A DNA stretch of 37,641 nucleotides. Source: Nocardia salmonicida NBRC 13393 (lineage in GTDB: Bacteria; Actinomycetota; Actinomycetes; Mycobacteriales; Mycobacteriaceae). This document shows, one piece after another, positions 33,016 through 37,641 of the stretch; position 1 is the stretch's first letter; every line of letters starts with the position of its first letter. Location of the stretch: contig NZ_BDBR01000054.1 in assembly GCF_001613085.1 (NCBI RefSeq), positions 1 to 37,641 on the forward strand, given 5' to 3'. The notes below the pieces were generated by a model. It searched no databases. It had not been told where the DNA came from and saw only the letters and a program-made list of their open reading frames with translations. Position numbers and translations under genes: made by a program.

Positions 33016-33174
33016 ATGCTTGCCACATTTATCCATAACGCTGTCACAGAAACGGATTCGTGCACCGCGTCCGAGATCGTTTTCACCACGCTACCGGATC
33101 TCGGATTCGACCGGATGACGCGAGGCCAGGTCGAGTTCGTGCTCTGCGCATCAGCATTGACCGCCCAGGTCTAA
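33016..33174 (+). CDS. 52-residue peptide, candidate RiPP precursor
   Basis: A small gene with ATG 33016 and a strong AAAGGGGA site ending 5 nt before it. The product starts MLATFIHNAVTETDS, has an acidic middle part and ends in a hydrophobic tail with one Cys (VEFVLCASALTAQV). That is a plausible leader-plus-core layout for a ribosomally made, modified peptide. A strong hairpin follows 14 bp after the stop, and then the genes for a PP-loop ATPase, an oxygenase and a P450. A precursor gene set off by a hairpin from its modification genes is the usual RiPP arrangement. I do not recognise the peptide family, and no protease or transporter is present. Confidence 0.55.
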   Translation: MLATFIHNAVTETDSCTASEIVFTTLPDLGFDRMTRGQVEFVLCASALTAQV

Positions 33175-33187
33175 CTATCCGACGATG

Positions 33188-33221
33188 CTGGTCTTCTGCC
33201 AAGTCATCGGCAGGAGACCAG
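33188..33221 (+). terminator. Hairpin between the peptide gene and the enzyme genes
   Basis: CTGGTCTTCTGCC (33188-33200), an 8-nt loop, and GGCAGGAGACCAG (33209-33221) pair along 13 bp with one G-U wobble. There is no U-tract. It lies 14 bp after the 52-residue peptide gene and 25 bp before the PP-loop ATPase gene. It could be a partial terminator that keeps the precursor mRNA in excess over the enzyme mRNA, or a stabilising 3' stem. Confidence 0.6.
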
Positions 33222-33246
33222 CGCTCCGACAGCAAACGAGGCACCC

Positions 33247-34452
33247 ATGACGATTTCTGATTCACCCACGACCAAGTTCATCGTCGAAGACGTGCTGGGT
33301 AGCCGGGAATTGACTCTCGATTCCTTGACCATCGGTCAAGCGCTGGCAGCACTGCGACTTCCGGAAACGATGTTCCAGCCTTATCTCTTCCATTCCGACC
33401 GGGCGGTTCCGATTCCGCTCAGCACCGTTATGTCCGCCATTCCCACCGACGCCGAAAAAGTGGTAATCAGAGCGATTCGCAATACCCTGTACCCGACTGT
33501 TGTCCCCGCCTACGGCGACCCCGGGCCGACCCGTTCCGTCGTGGAAGGGGTCGGATTCCGCCAGATCAGGCCCGACTCCGCTGGTCTGGCGCAGGAGCAC
33601 GTCACCGTGCTCGGCCACACCCAGGCCCGGACCCTCGTCGCCGAGCAGGTCACTGAGTTCACTCAGCAGTACGGCGTCGGCGAACGTGGCTGTGTCTTCG
33701 GGGTTTCCGGCGGTGGCGACAGCAACGCCCTGGCCTACGGCCTCGCGTCCGCGATGGATCCCGCCCGTATCGACGCCTTCACCCTGGTATTCGGTGCCGT
33801 CTTCTCCGAAGAGGCCGCGGTGCGCGCCGACGTGCTGTGTCACGACCTCGGCATCCCGCACCGGATCCTGCGGGCCGGGGCCATTGCGGATCTGCTCGGA
33901 ATCACGACCTCGCTCGACGCGCTGTACGCCGACTTCCAGGCCGCGTTCGGCAACGAGGCGCTGCACTTCTTCGGCACCTTCCTAGTCTTGCGCTGCGCCC
34001 GAAAGATCGCCGCGCAGAAGGGTTTCACCGATCTGGCGTTCGGATACAACCGCGAAGACCTGCTCGCCGAAGCGTTGTTCATGCTCGTCAACGGCCGACG
34101 GCCGCTGCAGATCCCCGTCCGGCCGATCGGCGACCACCGGATCGTGATGCCAGTGTGGAAAGCGCCGAAGCTTCTGCTGGATGCCTGCCATCCACAGTTC
34201 AGCCTCGAGAACTACCGCGAGCGTGACCCGTTCACTACCAGGCAGCGCAGCCTCGCATTCTTTCTATCCCATGCGCTCGACGCGGTTTACCCGGCGTTCG
34301 GTCTCAGTCTGCTGACCGGAATCACCTCTGCGTTCGACGGAAGCTGGGGCGAACTCACCCATCAGCCTGAGCTGGACGTCTTCGTCACCGAATACGCCTC
34401 AGCGGAAACCGTCACCTCCGTACTGACAGCGCTACAGCGGCACTTCGGGTAG
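33247..34452 (+). CDS. PP-loop ATPase (adenine nucleotide alpha hydrolase family) with beta-grasp-like N-terminus
   Basis: A 401-residue enzyme. The N-terminal 75 residues (IGQALAALRLPETMFQPYLF, then VVIRAIRNTLYP) resemble a small beta-grasp domain. The main domain has the PP-loop signature SGGGDS (154-159) and later family positions (GYNREDLLAEALFML, GRRPLQIPVRPIG, CHPQFSLENYRERDP), like TtcA/TilS-type enzymes. PP-loop enzymes adenylate a carbonyl or carboxyl group for attack by nitrogen or sulfur. There is no glutaminase domain, so it is not an ordinary asparagine synthetase or the usual lasso-peptide cyclase. In context it would activate the peptide or another substrate of this cluster. 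The oxygenase gene starts 6 bp downstream. Confidence 0.8.
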   Translation: MTISDSPTTKFIVEDVLGSRELTLDSLTIGQALAALRLPETMFQPYLFHSDRAVPIPLSTVMSAIPTDAEKVVIRAIRNTLYPTVVPAYGDPGPTRSVVEGVGFRQIRPDSAGLAQEHVTVLGHTQARTLVAEQVTEFTQQYGVGERGCVFGVSGGGDSNALAYGLASAMDPARIDAFTLVFGAVFSEEAAVRADVLCHDLGIPHRILRAGAIADLLGITTSLDALYADFQAAFGNEALHFFGTFLVLRCARKIAAQKGFTDLAFGYNREDLLAEALFMLVNGRRPLQIPVRPIGDHRIVMPVWKAPKLLLDACHPQFSLENYRERDPFTTRQRSLAFFLSHALDAVYPAFGLSLLTGITSAFDGSWGELTHQPELDVFVTEYASAETVTSVLTALQRHFG

Positions 34453-34458
34453 GCGAGC

Positions 34459-35256
34459 ATGTCCGAGACGCTCACGCTGGACCGACGCACGCTGACCACC
34501 CTCGCCGCCACCACAGCGGACCTCGCCCCAGCCGACCGTGCCGAATTTCTCGGTGCCGCCGCGGACCGGCTCGCCGGTCACGACATCGCCGAATTTACAC
34601 GCGCTCTCACCACAACGCTCACTGAGCATTCGGTATGCACTGTCACTGGATTCGAGCCGAGGCACCGGCTGCCGGTGACCGCGTTGATCGCTGCGGCACT
34701 CGGCGGAGTCAAATCGACATGGATCGGTCCACTCGGCGGTGAGATCACGACGGTCCAGACCAAGGCGGTACTCGACCACAACCTCGAGTGGCACACCGAC
34801 AGCACCTCGTGGACGGTCCCGAATCGCTGGCAGATCCTCACCCTGCTCACACCCGACAGGCTCGGCCGACCCGCACCTACCGGACTGCTCCGCTGGTCCG
34901 ACATCATCACGCGGCTTCCGGCCGACGCCGTGCGGCGGTTGTCCACCAGGCAGTACTCGTGGAGAGCCCAGTTCCCGGCGCTCCCGGCGCTGTCGGCCCC
35001 TATCCTCGGCACGGCGAACCGATGGCTGATCCCAGCACTCGATCCACACCGGACCTGGGATGCGCCCACCGATCTCGACCTGTACGAGCTCGAAACAACG
35101 ATCAAGTCGGCACCCGGCGCAGTGCAGGTGGAACTCACCGCATCGCATATTCTGGTGTTCGACAACCACCGGATGCTGCACCGTGGACCGTCATTGAATC
35201 CTGACGGTGGCCGAACGCTCGTGCGGGTGAAGGTCGGTGGACATGTCGAACTATAA
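34459..35256 (+). CDS. TauD/clavaminate-synthase-like Fe(II)/2-oxoglutarate oxygenase
   Basis: A 265-residue non-haem iron oxygenase. The metal ligands are visible as H112 and D114 (EWHTDS) and the distal H241 (NHRMLHRG), with a downstream Arg in RTLVRVKV for 2-oxoglutarate. Length and fold signature fit the TauD/TfdA and clavaminate synthase group, which hydroxylate, desaturate or cyclise small molecules and amino acid or peptide side chains. The gene follows the PP-loop gene by 6 bp and overlaps the P450 start, so the three enzymes form one transcription unit. The substrate is unknown; oxidation of a peptide or of the product of the PP-loop enzyme is inferred. Confidence 0.88.
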   Translation: MSETLTLDRRTLTTLAATTADLAPADRAEFLGAAADRLAGHDIAEFTRALTTTLTEHSVCTVTGFEPRHRLPVTALIAAALGGVKSTWIGPLGGEITTVQTKAVLDHNLEWHTDSTSWTVPNRWQILTLLTPDRLGRPAPTGLLRWSDIITRLPADAVRRLSTRQYSWRAQFPALPALSAPILGTANRWLIPALDPHRTWDAPTDLDLYELETTIKSAPGAVQVELTASHILVFDNHRMLHRGPSLNPDGGRTLVRVKVGGHVEL

Positions 35257-36454
35257 GGTCGCCCACCACAACCTCGCACTGCCGGACCTATCGATGCGAC
35301 ACCGCACTGGTCTCTTCCACCAAATCAGGTTCGGCATCGCTTCGCCGGCACCGGATGTCACGACCGCGACCTTCGGCGACACCCGCGGTGTCGTGATAGC
35401 CAACTATCCCCTGGCGAGACAGATCCTCAACTCCTCGGCCGGGGTAAAGTCCAGACCCGAACAGTCCCAGCACAAGCTCGGCGGGGTCGGAGCCCTCCGC
35501 GGCAACGAGGTTCGACCCGCGAAGGCGGACCTCCTCGTCGCGCTGAGGCAGGAAGCAGACGACGTCGATGCCCTACGCCGCAACCTCGAGGCCGCCTTCT
35601 CTCGTCACGGTGTCACCGAGCCCGGCACCGGTTCACTGACCGAGGCACTCAGCTCGGCATTGATCGCCCAGCTGCTGGGCGAATCCCTCTGCAAGACAGA
35701 ATCGTTTGCCCTTCGCACGGCGATTTCAGACACCTGGCAGCACATCGAAAGCGCCGCAACACCGCTGGATACCCAGGACGAACCGACACCCCTCGAGAAC
35801 CACCTACGGCCCGCGGCCTCGAGCTCGTCGTCACGATTTTTGCGCACGCTCCGAACGCGCGGTTGGACCGACGATCGAATCATCAAGGAACTCAACGGCA
35901 TGCTCCTCGCCGGATGGGGCAGCACAACCGCGTTGGTCCTCAGCACCTCAGCACTCGGAGCAAGCAAATCAGCAGCCCTGCCAGAGGTACAGGACGAGGT
36001 ACTGCGGCTGTACCCACCGAGCTTCATGATTGCGCGCCGAGTTATCGAGCAGATCCCCGAAATACCCATCAGCAGAGGCGACATTGTACTGATCAGCCCC
36101 TGGCTGATCCATCGCAATACCGCCAGCTGGGACGTCCCCGACGAGTTCCTGCCGACCCGATGGCGCCTCGGCGAGCGATCCCGATCTTGGTTCTTGCCGT
36201 TCGGCATCGGAGTACGGCGCTGCCCAGCCGCTCGTTTCGCCCGCACCCAAGCCGTCCAAGCCTGCCAGCTCCTCCAGGATTCACCGGCACCGGCACGAAC
36301 TGTGGTGACGCTCATTGAAAACCGAAGCCCTGCCCTGGTTGGACAGGACTGGGATTCCAGTGCCAGGCACCCAGCCGCAGGTGGGCCAAGTCAGGTGGAA
36401 TCCCGGCGAGCAGAGGCGTCTGGTGCTGCTCACCGAGCCGAAAGGGAAGGCTGA
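35243..36454 (+). CDS. Cytochrome P450, atypical and shortened between I and K helices
   Basis: A 403-residue P450. ATG 35243 is preferred (GAAGG 9 nt upstream); a GTG at 35237 is possible. The haem-binding loop is FLPFGIGVRRCPAARFA with C327 as the haem ligand. The K-helix ExxR is E252-R255 (EVLRLYPP) and the I-helix reads LLAGWGSTT, with Gly-Ser in place of the usual acid-Thr pair. Only about 22 residues separate the I-helix threonines from ExxR, some 14 fewer than in common bacterial P450s, so the J helix is missing. The last 35 residues after RSPALVG look like non-family sequence and may come from a lost stop codon. The gene overlaps the oxygenase by 14 bp. It should oxidise the cluster product, if it is active. 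Confidence 0.85.
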   Translation: MSNYKVAHHNLALPDLSMRHRTGLFHQIRFGIASPAPDVTTATFGDTRGVVIANYPLARQILNSSAGVKSRPEQSQHKLGGVGALRGNEVRPAKADLLVALRQEADDVDALRRNLEAAFSRHGVTEPGTGSLTEALSSALIAQLLGESLCKTESFALRTAISDTWQHIESAATPLDTQDEPTPLENHLRPAASSSSSRFLRTLRTRGWTDDRIIKELNGMLLAGWGSTTALVLSTSALGASKSAALPEVQDEVLRLYPPSFMIARRVIEQIPEIPISRGDIVLISPWLIHRNTASWDVPDEFLPTRWRLGERSRSWFLPFGIGVRRCPAARFARTQAVQACQLLQDSPAPARTVVTLIENRSPALVGQDWDSSARHPAAGGPSQVESRRAEASGAAHRAEREG

Positions 36455-36614
36455 GTATCCCGGGCGGCCGGCGATGTCGGATTCGTTGCTGTCGGCGATC
36501 AAGTCGAAGTCGGAGTGTGGAGTCGAAGTCGCAGTCGCGATACCCGAGTTGCGGTCTGGAACCTACTTCCCTGACTGTGTGCTCGAGCGACGAAAACCTG
36601 CCGACCAGCACTGA
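36315..36614 (+). CDS. Doubtful small reading frame after the P450
   Basis: A frame other than that of the P450 stays open from 36315 to 36614, overlapping the P450 tail, with mostly GC-rich third positions. The product would read RRLVLLTEPKGKAEYPGRP and SDSLLSAIKSKSECGVEVAV. I recognise no family and see no ribosome binding site for its TTG start. It could be the 3' end of an older gene cut off by the cluster, or chance. From 36615 to 36778 I see nothing. Confidence 0.25.
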   Translation: MKTEALPWLDRTGIPVPGTQPQVGQVRWNPGEQRRLVLLTEPKGKAEYPGRPAMSDSLLSAIKSKSECGVEVAVAIPELRSGTYFPDCVLERRKPADQH

Positions 36615-36778
36615 CCATTGTCATCGCGACCTGTGATGGGTGTCTCGACTCGGTGGATCAGGAAATCATAGAGTCGCTCGGTGTCCCACAGCTTCCAAGT
36701 CTCAAATCTCAATCATGGCCGCTGACCTCGACGTCGAGGTTCAAGCGTTTCACCTCCGCCCGCTCGACTAAGGAGGCC

Positions 36779-37487
36779 CTACCCGATCGTCGCCACGGAC
36801 GCGTTGGTTTTGAAAGTCCGCGAGAATGGGCGCGTGGGACCGTCCTCGTCGCGACCTGAAGTGATCGGGAGTCTGTGGTGCTCTGTGCGGCCGGCGTCCA
36901 GGCTGTAGGGAACAACGTCGAGCATGTTGAACCTGGCGCAGCTGCCGTCGTAGTGGCCTTGCTGTTCGGCGTAGGGCTTGACGTACTCGCGCAGTTTATT
37001 CAGTGCAGCCCAAGCTTCAGCAAGGGCGCTCCCTGGATGTCCTCAGCACTTCATGAGAAGCCGAGGGGACCGAAGAGGACCTGAACACCGAGGTCGATTC
37101 CGCTGAAGGCCAGAGGCATACCCCTGGTGGAGAACTGTTCGCGGGCGGACTTGCCGCTGGCACTGGAGTCGCCTGAATCGTCAGTCCGGATCTCGCTCGT
37201 GTCCTTCGACGCCCGCGACCGTAGTGCGGCCCATTGGTCATCAGTGTTGGTGCAGTTTCGCGGAAGTTCCCGCACGAGGGTCTTTTCAGGAAGCGCGCGA
37301 CGGACAGGAGTGCAGGTGCGTAACGCGGTAGTTTCTGCTTACTCGGCTCGTCGGCGAACCACCCCGTCAAGATCGACACAGAGACCTCCGACTCCTGCGC
37401 GATCCGTTGCAACGGAGGCGATCCGGCGGCACGGTACAGCCCACGCAGCGCGGTGAAAGACAGCTTCCACTGCCCGGTCTCGCTCAC
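36779..37487 (-). pseudogene. Frameshifted HTH-domain protein gene
   Basis: Three consecutive frames on the minus strand carry coding-like pieces in the right order. The first (37487 to about 37285) encodes LRGLYRAAGSPPLQRIAQES and VSVSILTGWF, an HTH-like start often found at the N-terminus of actinobacterial STAND or effector proteins. The second (about 37275-37051) gives LPRNCTNTDDQWAALRSRAS. The third (about 37035-36779) gives LNKLREYVKPYAEQQGHYDG and ends at a TAG at 36779-36781. At least two frameshifts and one internal stop separate them. The gene is dead; its original function is unknown. Confidence 0.5.
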
Positions 37488-37641
37488 CGCGAAAACCTTG
37501 AGCTCAATCGAGTCGAATCGAGTCGCGCGACGTTAGAGGCGGGTGAATAGCCCCTTTGACGTGCTCATCGAGGGAACTGTAGCCCTCCAAGCGCACGTCT
37601 GGTGGTCGACTTCAGAAGTGTGCACGGCTGGACTTGAGTCA

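Noticed and set aside
32836..34452. Classical lasso-peptide cluster
   Set aside because: The PP-loop protein lacks the asparagine-synthetase glutaminase-like domain, and there is no transglutaminase-like protease, RRE protein or ABC transporter.
1..37641. CRISPR arrays, rRNA genes, replication origin
   Set aside because: No regularly spaced repeats, rRNA sequence or iteron cluster was seen on reading through the window.

Overview
The window is high-GC DNA with dense, mostly non-spaced genes, GTG starts and mycobacterial-type lipid genes (paired FadE-like acyl-CoA dehydrogenases with a KstR-like operator). This points to a mycolic-acid actinomycete such as Nocardia or a relative. The organism is inferred; no rRNA or tRNA gene confirms it. 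Much of the window is accessory: broken genes, IS and att-like remnants, toxin modules, defence-type proteins and a possible small natural-product cluster.

Layout. 1-900 holds no convincing gene. 901-3192 encodes a fused two-domain acyl-CoA dehydrogenase, followed by a frameshifted acyltransferase remnant (3189-3807) and a LuxR-type regulator on the minus strand (3778-4632). A divergent promoter region with a KstR-type palindrome (4950-4963) precedes two single-domain acyl-CoA dehydrogenases (5043-7330) that are paralogues of the two halves of the fused protein, in swapped order. A zinc alcohol dehydrogenase starts 6 bp later but is frameshifted. At about 7788 it runs in frame into the C-terminal part of a polymorphic toxin, which is followed by a DUF4279 gene and a small acidic gene, both plausible immunity proteins. 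A PASTA membrane protein (minus) follows.

10323-12101 is a decayed integrative element: a small excisionase-like gene, the tail of a second copy, two tRNA-3'-end-like repeats and a 23-bp direct repeat, with no integrase. 12102-16163 (minus) encodes a hydrolase-STAND NTPase fusion of the kind seen in anti-phage systems. Next come a broken IS3-family element, a WD40 scrap and a 565-residue coiled-coil protein of unknown function, closed by a strong terminator shared with the next, convergent operon.

19767-29974 (minus) is the most striking unit: five genes joined by four successive 4-bp stop/start overlaps. In order they encode an SMI1/KNR4-like protein, an unknown protein, a 1715-residue DEAH RNA helicase with S1 domains and Cys clusters, a GrpE-like protein and an Hsp70-like protein. 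A divergent gene (30140-30781) encodes an EndoU-like nuclease domain, with an 18-bp palindrome in the shared promoter region. Two overlapping genes for related unknown proteins follow (30830-32721).

32722-36454 looks like a small RiPP-like biosynthetic cluster: two short peptide genes, a strong hairpin, a PP-loop ATPase with a beta-grasp-like N-terminus, a TauD-type Fe(II)/2-oxoglutarate oxygenase and an atypical P450. The right end contains a multiply frameshifted HTH gene on the minus strand.
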